DNA of 64,000 bases, from positions 1 to 64,000 of the forward strand of contig NZ_CABUAN010000006.1 in assembly GCF_902489635.1 (NCBI RefSeq), in the 5' to 3' direction. The notes beneath the pieces are model-generated. The model ran no database searches and was not told the DNA's origin. It worked only from the letters and a program-made list of their open reading frames with translations. Source of the DNA: an uncultured Porphyromonas sp. Lineage in GTDB: Bacteria > Bacteroidota > Bacteroidia > Bacteroidales > Porphyromonadaceae. A program made the translations under genes and the position numbers. Below, piece by piece: positions 1 to 7,772 of the stretch (position 1 is its first letter; each line of letters opens with the position of its first letter).

Positions 1-53
1 CAGGACAATCTTGCAAGCAAGATTGTGAGACTGTTGACTTTTGCAACAGTCTC
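1..53. repeat. Partial copy of 175-bp palindromic MITE-like repeat
   Basis: This is an inverted copy of the left part of the element at 23378-23552. It contains GAGACTGTTG-N7-CAACAGTCTC (27-53) preceded by the palindromic segment AATCTTGC/GCAAGATT. The rest of the element lies to the left of the window start. Confidence 0.8.
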
Positions 54-71
54 AATAATGTATCAGCCCTG
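54..71. repeat. Solo terminal repeat of the CAGGGCTGA MITE-like family
   Basis: ATAATGTATCAGCCCTG matches the right terminal inverted repeat of the elements at 20743-20835, 21211-21306 and 45397-45493. The rest of that element is missing. It is joined directly to the palindromic repeat on its left, the same arrangement as at 50485-50564. Confidence 0.65.
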
Positions 72-74
72 TCC

Positions 75-109
75 TCTAACTTCTAATCTCTAAAGTCTAA
101 TCTCTTTTT
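75..109. repeat. Heptamer array TCTAAYY (5 units)
   Basis: Five consecutive 7-bp units (TCTAACT, TCTAATC, TCTAAAG, TCTAATC, TCTTTTT) run up to the promoter of the gene at 145. The family recurs at 20846, 43502, 44740 and 45066. Confidence 0.75.
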
Positions 110-112
110 TCG

Positions 113-120
113 TACCTTTG
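113..120 (+). promoter_or_regulatory. Bacteroidota -7 box for the gene at 145
   Basis: TACCTTTG is an exact match to TAnnTTTG, 25 bp before the ATG at 145. It also argues against the in-frame TTG at 118 as the start, because that codon lies inside the -7 box. No clear -33 TTG is visible. Confidence 0.6.
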
Positions 121-144
121 GGTATACATCTAGGCTCTACAACT

Positions 145-810
145 ATGCAGCACTTTACCCTAAAGTCCCTACTCTTGCCACTCCTGCTACTCCTAGGAGC
201 AACCTATGCTATGGCGCAGGTGCGCGCCATCACGAGCGATGGCGATGAGGTAATGCTCTACCCCAATGGCACGTGGGAATATATCAATAGACGACCTAAC
301 CCCTATGACTATCAGGAGCCCTCGACAGCCGTCGGAGCGGGCATCTCAGGTCGGCATATCGGCATCATAGTGCGCAGGCAGATGCTCTTCGTGCTACGTG
401 ATGGGATGCTGGAGGATGTCATCATCTATGACTCAAAAGGTCAGCCCGCCTACTCCTACCGCGACGGGGTCTACCAGCTCCCCTATGGGTGGCAGGTGAG
501 GTACGAGCCTCTCTCCGACCGAGTAGCCCAATTCGGTCCCTACACATTTAAGTATCAGATGCTCTCGGATCGACTGGAGCGGGTCGGCACCTGCGAGATA
601 GACTACGAGATGCTTTCCGACCGCGTCAGACGGATCGGAGGCTACGACATCCGCTACGACGCTTTCTCTAGCCTTATCAGAGGGGTAGGCAATATAGAGA
701 TCCTGTATGACGCTTTCAACGAGCGCGTCACAGGCCTTCGTGGGCAAGACCCCAATCTCGAGATCTACTTCATGCGCCAGGGCAAGAGGCGTCCACTCCC
801 TCTGCTGTAG
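145..810 (+). CDS. Secreted repeat protein with ~22-residue tandem repeats
   Basis: Predicted 221-residue exported protein of unknown function. A hydrophobic signal peptide ends near AMA-Q at residues 22-25, followed by a short segment with the VMLYPNGTWEY pattern common in small periplasmic Bacteroidota proteins. Residues about 116-200 form four to five degenerate repeats of about 22 residues around the motif YEMLSDRVRRIGGY, suggesting a regular beta-type stack. There is no lipobox and no T9SS sorting domain, so a periplasmic location is inferred. The ATG at 145 is chosen because the longer frame starts within the promoter. It is a single gene facing the recombinase-HPF gene, with no evident functional partner. 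Confidence 0.75.
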   Translation: MQHFTLKSLLLPLLLLLGATYAMAQVRAITSDGDEVMLYPNGTWEYINRRPNPYDYQEPSTAVGAGISGRHIGIIVRRQMLFVLRDGMLEDVIIYDSKGQPAYSYRDGVYQLPYGWQVRYEPLSDRVAQFGPYTFKYQMLSDRLERVGTCEIDYEMLSDRVRRIGGYDIRYDAFSSLIRGVGNIEILYDAFNERVTGLRGQDPNLEIYFMRQGKRRPLPLL

Positions 811-880
811 CGTCTTGTGAAGATACTTGGTCTGAACATTTCGCACTCCATATATATAATGAGTGACTAGCCGCAATCCT

Positions 881-2104
881 ATGGATCACATCATGCTGAC
901 CGAAAAGCTACAGCAGACGCTGGAGGCCTTTATGGAGTACCTGCGACTGGAGCGAAACGCCTCGCCGCTCACGCTCACCACCTACCGCCCTGCCATCACC
1001 TCCTATATGGAGTGCGCCCTAGAGCAGGCCAGCGACGAGTGGCAACCTGGTGATGCCGATCGGGACCTGGTACGCAACTGGATCATGCAGCAGATGGACA
1101 ACGAGCTGACCAGTACGACGGTCAACAAGAATCTGAGTGCCGTCAAGTCCTTCTACAAGTATCTTCAGCTACGTGGTCTCATCGACAATAATCCGACTCG
1201 CTATCTGCGAGGGCCCAAGCGAGAGCACACACTCCCCTCTTTCCTCACACAAGCTCAGATAGAGGAGGCACTAGAGACAATCTCGACCGATCCCGAGGAC
1301 TTTCTTGCGGTACGCAATCGGCTCATCATAGAGACTATCTACCAGACCGGTCTGCGCCGTGCTGAGGTGGCTAGCCTAGAGACGCAGCAAGTCGACCTCG
1401 CCTCCATGTCGCTACGCGTAGTGGGTAAGGGGCGCAAGGAGCGTATCGTCCCCTTTGGGGAGGCTCTCAAGGAGCAAATGAAAGCTTATCTCACATTAAA
1501 GGATCGAAAAGTGGGTCAGTCTCGTTATTTTTTTGTTACTTTGAAGTGCAGACCGCTCTCAGGAGCTGACGTCTATCAAGTGGTACACAAAGCACTCGAT
1601 GTAGTGCCAGGCTTGCCCCGCAGAGGAGCTCACACGCTAAGACACTCCTTTGCTACTGAGATGCTCAATGCTGGAGCTCCGATCACCTCCATCAAAGAGC
1701 TACTGGGGCATAGCAATCTAGAGACCACCACACGATACACGCACACCTCCTTCGAGCAGCTCAAACAATTGTATCACGCTCATCCTAGAGCACAAAGTCA
1801 AGTATCACCTATGATCAACGTACACATCCAGTCTCTACAGTTTGATGCCAGTGAGGCACTCCAAGAGTTTGCAAAAAAGAAGATCGATCGTCTCGCTCGC
1901 TTTGACGATACCATTAGCAAAGCTGAGGTCACGCTGCGACTAGACAAGTCTAACGCTACCCAAGGTAAGATAGCTGCCATCCGTCTAGCAGTACCAGGCT
2001 ATGACCACTACGCTGAGAAGGGAGCAGCTTCCTTTGAGGAGGCTATCGATGAGGCTATCGATGCGCTCAAGCGTCAGATAGATCGCGCTAAAGCAAATAA
2101 ATAG
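881..2104 (+). CDS. Tyrosine recombinase (XerC/D type) joined in frame to ribosome hibernation factor HPF
   Basis: One open frame of about 407 residues carries two proteins that are normally separate. Residues about 1-305 are a XerC/D-like tyrosine recombinase: N-terminal SAM-like core-binding domain, then catalytic R in TGLRRAEV, K in VGKGRKER, H-x-x-R in HTLRHSF, H in LGHSNLE and the nucleophilic Y in RYTH. Residues from the Met at 1811 (INVHIQSLQF onward, about 97 residues) match a complete HPF/YfiA fold protein that binds and inactivates ribosomes. In relatives xerC and hpf are adjacent genes; here no stop separates them. The start could be ATG 881 or 893; a GTG at 863 is less likely. HPF may also be made from ATG 1811. 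Next come tRNA genes and tuf, the usual order. Confidence 0.85.
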   Translation: MDHIMLTEKLQQTLEAFMEYLRLERNASPLTLTTYRPAITSYMECALEQASDEWQPGDADRDLVRNWIMQQMDNELTSTTVNKNLSAVKSFYKYLQLRGLIDNNPTRYLRGPKREHTLPSFLTQAQIEEALETISTDPEDFLAVRNRLIIETIYQTGLRRAEVASLETQQVDLASMSLRVVGKGRKERIVPFGEALKEQMKAYLTLKDRKVGQSRYFFVTLKCRPLSGADVYQVVHKALDVVPGLPRRGAHTLRHSFATEMLNAGAPITSIKELLGHSNLETTTRYTHTSFEQLKQLYHAHPRAQSQVSPMINVHIQSLQFDASEALQEFAKKKIDRLARFDDTISKAEVTLRLDKSNATQGKIAAIRLAVPGYDHYAEKGAASFEEAIDEAIDALKRQIDRAKANK

Positions 2105-2109
2105 TTTTG

Positions 2110-2210
2110 GTGAGTAGTAGATAGTGAGTAGCGGGTCTTCGCTAGCGACTAGAGTTGATCAGAGCTTAGAGGAAGGGACTCCCTATCCACTATCTACTAT
2201 GCACTATCAC
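2110..2210. repeat. Heptamer arrays forming an inverted repeat after the xer-hpf gene
   Basis: GTGAGTA-GTAGATA-GTGAGTA (2110-2130) and CTATCCA-CTATCTA-CTATGCA-CTATCAC (2183-2210) are both 7-bp arrays. The cores GTAGATAGTG (2117-2126) and CACTATCTAC (2188-2197) are perfectly complementary. It could fold into a long-looped hairpin downstream of the stop, but there is no T-tract. Confidence 0.6.
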
Positions 2211-2251
2211 ACTCTTGGTACGCACTTTTTGAAAAGAAAGTTGCCCGAAAG

Positions 2252-2283
2252 TTTGGGTATCTCCAAAATAGTTCGTACATTTG
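2252..2283 (+). promoter_or_regulatory. Promoter of the tRNA-tuf-secE-nusG block
   Basis: The -33 element TTTG (2252-2255) and the -7 box TACATTTG (2276-2283) are separated by 20 bp, matching the Bacteroidota sigma-ABfr consensus closely. It lies 75 bp before tRNA-Tyr and is the likely main promoter for the tRNAs and tuf. Confidence 0.75.
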
Positions 2284-2357
2284 CACTCAGTTTGTGATGC
2301 CATTCATCTCTCTCAAGCGTGAGAAGTGCCTTGGCAACACAGGCCGAAACAGCAATC

Positions 2358-2440
2358 GGGCAGTTACCAGAGTGGCCAAATGGGGCTGACTGTAACTCAG
2401 CTGGCGCAAGCCTACGGTGGTTCGAATCCATCACTGCCCA
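2358..2440 (+). tRNA. tRNA-Tyr (GTA)
   Basis: The 7-bp acceptor stem GGGCAGT/ACTGCCC is perfect and the discriminator is A. The anticodon loop reads CTGTAAC with GTA. The long variable arm is typical of bacterial tRNA-Tyr, which explains the 83-nt length. The T-loop is TTCGAAT. CCA is not encoded. Confidence 0.95.
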
Positions 2441-2450
2441 CGCACAATAT

Positions 2451-2522
<72 letters not shown>

Positions 2523-2571
2523 CATAAGATGTAAATGCTGATTATTAATCAAATAAATAACAAGTAAAGCT

Positions 2572-3759
2572 ATGGCTAAAGAGAAATTTGAACGTTCGAA
2601 ACCGCACGTTAACATTGGTACTATCGGTCACGTTGACCACGGTAAAACCACTTTGACTGCTGCTATCACTACTGTGTTGGCTAAAAAAGGTCTTTCAGAA
2701 TTGCGTTCTTTCGATTCTATCGACAACGCTCCTGAAGAAAAAGAAAGAGGTATTACTATCAATACTTCACACGTTGAGTATGAAACAGCTAACCGTCACT
2801 ACGCACACGTTGACTGTCCGGGACACGCCGACTACGTAAAGAACATGGTAACTGGTGCTGCTCAGATGGATGGTGCTATCATCGTAGTTGCTGCTACTGA
2901 TGGTCCTATGCCTCAGACTCGTGAGCACATCCTACTAGCACGTCAGGTCAACGTACCTCGTCTAGTTGTCTTTATGAACAAGTGCGACCTTGTTGATGAC
3001 GAGGAGATGCTTGAGCTCGTAGAGATGGATATGCGTGAGCTACTGAGCTTCTACAACTTCGACGGAGACAACACTCCTGTCATCCGTGGTTCTGCTCTTG
3101 GTGCTCTCAATGGTGAGCCTCAGTGGGTAGAGAAGGTTATGGAGCTCATGCAGGCTGTAGATACTTGGATCCCACTACCTGAGCGTGACATCGACAAGCC
3201 CTTCCTAATGCCTGTAGAGGACGTGTTCTCTATCACAGGTCGTGGTACTGTCGCTACTGGTCGTATCGAGACTGGTGTCGTTAAGGTAAACGACGAGGTT
3301 CAGATCATCGGTCTAGGTGCTGAGGGTAAGAAGAGCGTTGTAACTGGTGTGGAGATGTTCCGCAAGATCCTTGATGAGGGTGAGGCTGGTGATAACGTAG
3401 GTCTTCTACTCCGTGGTATCGACAAGGACGAGATCAAGCGCGGTATGGTCCTAGCACACCCAGGACAGGTTAAGCCTCACGATCACTTCAAGGCTGAGGT
3501 CTATATCCTAAAGAAGGAAGAGGGTGGTCGTCACACACCATTCCACAACAAGTATCGTCCTCAGTTCTACATCCGTACGCTAGACGTAACGGGTGAGATC
3601 ACACTACCAGAGGGTATCGATATGGTTATGCCTGGTGATAACGTCACCATCGACGTCAAGCTCATCTCTCCAGTAGCTTGTAGCGTAGGTCTACGCTTCG
3701 CTATCCGTGAGGGTGGCCGTACGGTCGGTGCTGGTCAGATCACCTCACTAGAGGACTAA
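2572..3759 (+). CDS. tuf: Elongation factor Tu
   Basis: Full-length 395-residue EF-Tu, the GTPase that brings aminoacyl-tRNA to the ribosome A site. G1 GHVDHGKT (about residues 19-26), G3 DCPGHADY, G4 NKCD and the switch I segment with the RGITI motif are all visible, followed by beta-barrel domains 2 and 3 ending at the usual C terminus. The first third uses different codons from the rest (more AAA/GAA and GCT), possibly reflecting selection at the 5-prime end or gene conversion with a second copy. It is transcribed with the upstream tRNAs and is followed by a large hairpin at 3833-3899 before tRNA-Trp and secE. Confidence 0.98.
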   Translation: MAKEKFERSKPHVNIGTIGHVDHGKTTLTAAITTVLAKKGLSELRSFDSIDNAPEEKERGITINTSHVEYETANRHYAHVDCPGHADYVKNMVTGAAQMDGAIIVVAATDGPMPQTREHILLARQVNVPRLVVFMNKCDLVDDEEMLELVEMDMRELLSFYNFDGDNTPVIRGSALGALNGEPQWVEKVMELMQAVDTWIPLPERDIDKPFLMPVEDVFSITGRGTVATGRIETGVVKVNDEVQIIGLGAEGKKSVVTGVEMFRKILDEGEAGDNVGLLLRGIDKDEIKRGMVLAHPGQVKPHDHFKAEVYILKKEEGGRHTPFHNKYRPQFYIRTLDVTGEITLPEGIDMVMPGDNVTIDVKLISPVACSVGLRFAIREGGRTVGAGQITSLED

Positions 3760-3832
3760 TAATCCTCAGCTGACTTAGTCTCTGGCTCATCTAGAGCCTG
3801 CTTAAGGCTAGACAGCGAACTTAACTTCTCCC

Positions 3833-3899
3833 AACTCCCTCCCCCACTAAATATGGACTCACTCCCCTCGGAGCAAAGGCCATAGTGGGAGGGGGAGTT
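3833..3899 (+). terminator. Large hairpin after tuf (terminator or attenuator)
   Basis: Arms AACTCCCTCCCCCACTA (3833-3849) and TAGTGGGAGGGGGAGTT (3883-3899) pair over about 17 bp with one mismatch and one G-T. There is no clean T-tract, only GAGTTTTCACC further on, so partial readthrough into tRNA-Trp-secE-nusG is plausible. Confidence 0.6.
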
Positions 3900-4032
3900 A
3901 CGAGGAGTTTTCACCTCCACAATCATCATCTCTAGCAGGTCGAGTCTCTTGACTAAACTAATTAGGACTCACATACTGCGCACAACACGTCCGAGACTAA
4001 GTAGTCAGACGTGTACGAGACGATGCTAACAT

Positions 4033-4105
4033 ACGGGTTTAGCTCAGTTGGTAGAGCACAGGTCTCCAAAACCTGGTGTCGGGAGTTCGAGCCTCTCAAC
4101 CCGTG
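4033..4105 (+). tRNA. tRNA-Trp (CCA)
   Basis: Acceptor ACGGGTT/AACCCGT is perfect and the discriminator is G. The D arm is GCTC/GAGC and the anticodon loop CTCCAAA carries CCA. The T-stem has one wobble pair. It lies 20 bp upstream of secE, the standard Bacteroidota order tuf-trnW-secE. Confidence 0.96.
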
Positions 4106-4124
4106 CAAACTATAAGATGCTCTT

Positions 4125-4325
4125 ATGAACTTTTTCAAGCGTACAGGTTCCTACATCAAGAACTGCTACAATGAGTTGGTACACAAAGTTAGCTGGCCCA
4201 GTCGTAGCGAACTGATCAATAGCACAGTGGTCGTCATGATCGCTTCGGTGATTATCGCCATCTTTGTCGCAGGCGTAGACTTTGTCTTCCAGCAGCTCAT
4301 GCAGTTTGTGTACGGGCTCGTCTAG
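4125..4325 (+). CDS. secE: Preprotein translocase subunit SecE
   Basis: 66-residue single-span SecE, which clamps SecY in the Sec translocon. The N-terminal amphipathic helix contains the family pattern ELVHKVSWPSRSEL (about residues 17-30), followed by one transmembrane helix (about 33-60). The length is the usual short form. It sits between tRNA-Trp and nusG, as in most bacteria. Confidence 0.95.
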   Translation: MNFFKRTGSYIKNCYNELVHKVSWPSRSELINSTVVVMIASVIIAIFVAGVDFVFQQLMQFVYGLV

Positions 4326-4538
4326 ACTGTGCATCCAGTAGAGAGCATTGACATATTAAGCCTAGAGAGATAAGCAAGAGTCTAGGGGCAATGTGCCACA
4401 TCAGCACAGCAGACTCCAGACAGGACTTGTAAAGTTCCCCTGATAATACTGTTTATCCACATCTTAGTAAAGGCTTTATCGAGTAGTCACAAACGGATCA
4501 ACCGTATTCTATCATCGAATCTAATCTAAACTAAAGAC

Positions 4539-5102
4539 ATGAGTCAAGATTCACAACCCATGAGATTTTACGTTCTTCGTGTCCTCAGCGGACAGGAAAA
4601 GAAAGTCTGTGAGTATATAGAAGCGGCTAAGTCCAATGGAACTTTAGGCTCGTACGTACGTCGTGTACTAGTTCCCACCGAGCAGGTGGTCTCTCAGCGC
4701 AATGGCAAGAAGGTGGTCAAAGAGCGCCCCTATATGCCTGGCTATGTGCTGGTGGAGGCTGCACTCGTTGGCGATACAGAGCACACACTATGCACGATAC
4801 CTAATGTAATAGGTTTCTTGAACTCTCGTATGACTGATGGTCAGCTATCTCCAGAGCCCCTGCGTACTCAAGAAGTACAGGATCTCTTGGGACAAGCCGA
4901 TCGCGACGCTGAGGGAGCTGGACGCTTTGACGTTGAGTACAGCGTTGGTGAGTCTGTACGGATCATTGATGGTCCATTCTCAGACTTCTCAGCAACAATC
5001 GATGAGGTCAAGAGTGATAAGAGAAAGCTCAAGGTGATGGTGAAGATCTTCGGAAGGAAGACTCCACTGGAGCTTGATTACACACAGGTCGAGAAGGAAT
5101 AG
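4539..5102 (+). CDS. nusG: Transcription termination/antitermination factor NusG
   Basis: 187 residues. The N-terminal NGN domain (FYVLRVLSGQEKKVCEYI, about 9-26) binds the RNA polymerase clamp, with the MPGYVLVEA strand near residue 66. A C-terminal KOW domain (about 134-185) contains VGESVRIIDGPFSDFSATI and links to Rho or ribosomal S10. A 213-bp spacer separates it from secE and no clear -7 box is visible there, so cotranscription is likely. Confidence 0.96.
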   Translation: MSQDSQPMRFYVLRVLSGQEKKVCEYIEAAKSNGTLGSYVRRVLVPTEQVVSQRNGKKVVKERPYMPGYVLVEAALVGDTEHTLCTIPNVIGFLNSRMTDGQLSPEPLRTQEVQDLLGQADRDAEGAGRFDVEYSVGESVRIIDGPFSDFSATIDEVKSDKRKLKVMVKIFGRKTPLELDYTQVEKE

Positions 5103-5290
5103 AAGATTGTTACGGATCGAGCATACCGACTCATAGTTGCTCACATAGGTGTAGTGCTAACTCTCTCGGATAGCGTCGAGCAGTGGTCTAGCTTCCAACT
5201 AAAAGACCTCTACTCGCTCCACGAGGATACTACCCTAGATGCAGTGATGACCTCCGTGTGTATCTGTTTATAATATAATCGAATAACAAA

Positions 5291-5734
5291 ATGGCAAAAG
5301 AAGTTGCAGGGCAGCTTAAGCTGCAAATCAAAGGAGGGGCCGCTAACCCCTCGCCTCCTGTAGGCCCAGCACTTGGTGCTAAGGGTATCAACATCATGGA
5401 GTTTTGTAAGCAATTTAATGCCAGGACTCAGGATCGCGCTGGTAAGGTATTGCCAGTCGTGATAACCTACTATGCTGACAAGTCCTTTGACTTCATCGTC
5501 AAGACTCCTCCCGTAGCCATACAGCTACTAGAGGCTAGTAAGGCTAAGGGCGGCTCAGCAGAACCCAACCGAATCAAAGTTGCTAAAGTCACTTGGGATC
5601 AAGTTAGGACTATAGCAGAAGATAAGATGTCTGACCTCAACTGCTTCGCTGTCGAGTCGGCCATGAAGATGGTCGCTGGTACAGCTCGTAGTATGGGGAT
5701 TAGTGTGACGGGTACGAAACCTGAGAATCTCTAA
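5291..5734 (+). CDS. rplK: 50S ribosomal protein L11
   Basis: 147-residue L11, which with 23S rRNA forms the GTPase-associated centre. The N-terminal GQLKLQIKGGAANPSPPVGP segment and the C-terminal RNA-binding domain ending in GTARSMGISV are canonical. It heads the L11-L1-L10-L7/L12 series, 15 bp before rplA. The preceding 188 bp have no exact -7 box, so the transcript probably continues from nusG. Confidence 0.97.
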   Translation: MAKEVAGQLKLQIKGGAANPSPPVGPALGAKGINIMEFCKQFNARTQDRAGKVLPVVITYYADKSFDFIVKTPPVAIQLLEASKAKGGSAEPNRIKVAKVTWDQVRTIAEDKMSDLNCFAVESAMKMVAGTARSMGISVTGTKPENL

Positions 5735-5749
5735 TCGCAATCAACTGAA

Positions 5750-6454
5750 ATGAGTAAACTAACAAAAAATCAGAAGATAGCAGCGAGTAAGGTCGAAGCA
5801 GGCAAGTCCTATTCACTAGATGAGGCTTCCAAGCTTCTGAAGGAGATTACCTTCACGAAGTTTGACGCTTCAGTAGACATAGACATTCGCCTGGGTGTCG
5901 ACCCTCGCAAGGCTAATCAGATGGTGCGTGGCACTGTCTCACTGCCTCATGGTGTCGGTAAGGAGGTACGTGTCCTAGCACTCTGTACTCCAGATAAGGA
6001 GGCAGAAGCGCAAGAGGCTGGGGCTGACTATGTCGGTCTCGATGAGTACATCAACAAGATCAAGTCTGGATGGACTGACATCGATGTGATCATCACCATG
6101 CCTAGCGTCATGGGCAAGATCGGAGCTTTGGGTCGTGTACTAGGACCGCGTGGTCTGATGCCTAACCCCAAGAGCGGTACCGTAACAAACGATATCGGCG
6201 CTGCTATCAAGGAGGTAAAGGCTGGTAAGATCGACTTCAAGGTTGACAAGGCAGGTATCATACATACCTCTGTGGGTAAGATCTCTTTTGACCCTAAGCA
6301 AATTAGAGAAAACGCCAAGGAGTTCATCGACACGGTGGTACGCCTGAAGCCGACCTCTGCTAAGGGAACCTATATCAAGAGCATCTACCTCTCTACAACA
6401 ATGAGTGCAGGGATCAAAGTAGATCCCAAGTCAGTCGTATCCGTAGTAGAATAA
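5750..6454 (+). CDS. rplA: 50S ribosomal protein L1
   Basis: 234-residue L1, which binds the 23S rRNA L1 stalk and in many bacteria represses its own operon at the mRNA level. The signature IGALGRVLGPRGLMPNPKSG lies near residues 125-144. Length and termini are normal. It is tightly spaced with rplK (15 bp) and rplJ (28 bp). No obvious L1-binding mimic was recognised in the short spacers. Confidence 0.97.
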   Translation: MSKLTKNQKIAASKVEAGKSYSLDEASKLLKEITFTKFDASVDIDIRLGVDPRKANQMVRGTVSLPHGVGKEVRVLALCTPDKEAEAQEAGADYVGLDEYINKIKSGWTDIDVIITMPSVMGKIGALGRVLGPRGLMPNPKSGTVTNDIGAAIKEVKAGKIDFKVDKAGIIHTSVGKISFDPKQIRENAKEFIDTVVRLKPTSAKGTYIKSIYLSTTMSAGIKVDPKSVVSVVE

Positions 6455-6482
6455 CGTCTCACCATCTAAGAAACACAATTCT

Positions 6483-7013
6483 ATGAAAAAGGAAACGAAG
6501 TCAACTGTCATCGAGCAGTTACACTCTTATATAGAGAGCTACCCCAACTTCTACTTGACCAACATCGAGGCACTCAATGCTGAGAAGACGAGCGAACTAC
6601 GCCGTCTCTGCAATAAGAGTGGAGTCAAGCTGGTCGTAGTCAAGAACACGCTGATGCGTCGTGCCCTCAGCGAGATCGACTCTGTCGATTACGCAGAGCT
6701 CTACGAGTCTCTCAAGGGCAACACGGCAGTCATGTTCTCAGAGGTTGCTAATGCTCCTGCTAAAGCGATCAAGGCTTTCCGCTCTGACAATAAGGAACTC
6801 GGACGTCCCGACCTAAAGGCTGCGTACGTTCAGGAGGGCTTTTACATCGGAGCTGACCAACTCGAGGCTCTTGTCAACATTAAGAGTCGCGAGGAGCTCA
6901 TTGCTGACGTTGTAGCTATGCTGGAGGGTCCAATCCAGGGCGTACTCGGGCAGCTCGATTCAGCAGCTGGCACTATCCATGGGGTCTTAGATACCCTAGC
7001 CGAGAGGCAATAA
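6483..7013 (+). CDS. rplJ: 50S ribosomal protein L10
   Basis: 176 residues. The N-terminal domain anchors the stalk base to 23S rRNA (NKSGVKLVVVKNTLMRRAL near 45-63). The C-terminal helix (about 135-176) binds L7/L12 dimers and ends in AAGTIHGVLDTLAERQ. It is followed after 50 bp by rplL, its stalk partner. Confidence 0.96.
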   Translation: MKKETKSTVIEQLHSYIESYPNFYLTNIEALNAEKTSELRRLCNKSGVKLVVVKNTLMRRALSEIDSVDYAELYESLKGNTAVMFSEVANAPAKAIKAFRSDNKELGRPDLKAAYVQEGFYIGADQLEALVNIKSREELIADVVAMLEGPIQGVLGQLDSAAGTIHGVLDTLAERQ

Positions 7014-7063
7014 ACATCTAAGAAATCACTTCAATCAGAAACAAACATAACATCAATACAGAC

Positions 7064-7438
7064 ATGGCAGATATAAAGGCTATTGCAGAGACTCTTGTTA
7101 ATCTCACAGTAAAAGAAGTAAGCGAGCTCAAGGAGCTCCTCAAGGAGGAGTATGGTATCGAGCCAGCAGCTGCAGCTGTTGCTGTCGCTGGCCCTGCAGC
7201 TGGTGCTGCAGCAGAGGCTGAGGAGAAGACCTCTTTCGACGTTGTACTCAAGAGCTTTGGTGCTGCTAAGCTTGCAGTCGTTAAGGCTGTTAAGGAGCAC
7301 GCTGGTCTTGGCCTCAAGGAGGCTAAGGAGCTAGTCGATGCTGCACCTACGAACATCAAGGAGGGTGTAGACAAGGCTACAGCTGAGGCTCTCAAGGCTG
7401 CACTTGAGGAGGCTGGTGCTGAGGTTGAACTAAAGTAA
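7064..7438 (+). CDS. rplL: 50S ribosomal protein L7/L12
   Basis: 124 residues with the three classic parts: N-terminal dimerisation and L10-binding domain (residues 1-32), an Ala/Val-rich hinge (about 33-52) and the C-terminal factor-binding domain containing GAAKLAVVKAVKEHAGLGL. The protein forms the flexible ribosomal stalk that recruits GTPases. It is the last ribosomal gene before the hairpin at 7483-7507 and rpoB. Confidence 0.97.
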   Translation: MADIKAIAETLVNLTVKEVSELKELLKEEYGIEPAAAAVAVAGPAAGAAAEAEEKTSFDVVLKSFGAAKLAVVKAVKEHAGLGLKEAKELVDAAPTNIKEGVDKATAEALKAALEEAGAEVELK

Positions 7439-7482
7439 ACCCGCTTGACACCTGTCTGACACAGGTCATATTGGTTAAGGAT

Positions 7483-7507
7483 TCCCCCCTCGATACGTAT
7501 GGGGGGA
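7483..7507 (+). terminator. Attenuator-like hairpin between rplL and rpoB
   Basis: TCCCCCC (7483-7489) pairs with GGGGGGA (7501-7507) around an 11-nt loop, followed by a T-rich stretch (TTCTTAGCCTTTTC). It is 45 bp after the rplL stop, where many bacteria carry an attenuator that lowers rpoBC expression relative to the ribosomal genes. Confidence 0.65.
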
Positions 7508-7772
7508 GTTCTTAGCCTTTTCGCATCTTTTGTCCTCTGGAGGCACCACCCACAGACGAAAGCTGTCACAATACTCAGTGACGCTCTCTATACGTTGAGG
7601 CGGTGTCTTAGACTGTCAGATAGGCTTAGATACAAGTCTCTAGAGCTAGACATCTATAGCTCGATCTCTCGAGTAGTGGCTCGCTACGCGTTAGTGAACA
7701 CCTGCTCACCCGTCTCTCCCTGTGAGAGCAGCTCCTCTCCCCTACATTTACCATTTCTCTCTGAAGCATACG
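7508..7772 (+). other. Leader region upstream of rpoB
   Basis: This 265-bp stretch has no convincing gene. TACATTTA (7743-7750), one base off the -7 consensus, lies 23 bp before the rpoB ATG and could be a weak local promoter. The frame extending upstream of the rpoB ATG has no family similarity and is treated as untranslated. Confidence 0.4.

Noticed and set aside
118..144. Upstream TTG start for the secreted repeat protein
   Set aside because: The codon overlaps the -7 box TACCTTTG; the ATG at 145 begins a proper signal peptide.
881..1810. Recombinase read as a phage or genomic-island integrase
   Set aside because: It resembles the XerC/D group and lies in the conserved xer-hpf-tRNA-tuf order; no attachment-site repeats or island genes are seen at the neighbouring tRNAs.
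7018..7569. Minus-strand ORF across rplL
   Set aside because: It is the antisense of the Ala-rich rplL gene; its composition is a reading-frame shadow.
7722..7772. N-terminal extension of rpoB
   Set aside because: The first 17 residues do not match RpoB, whose Bacteroidota N terminus starts at the ATG at 7773.
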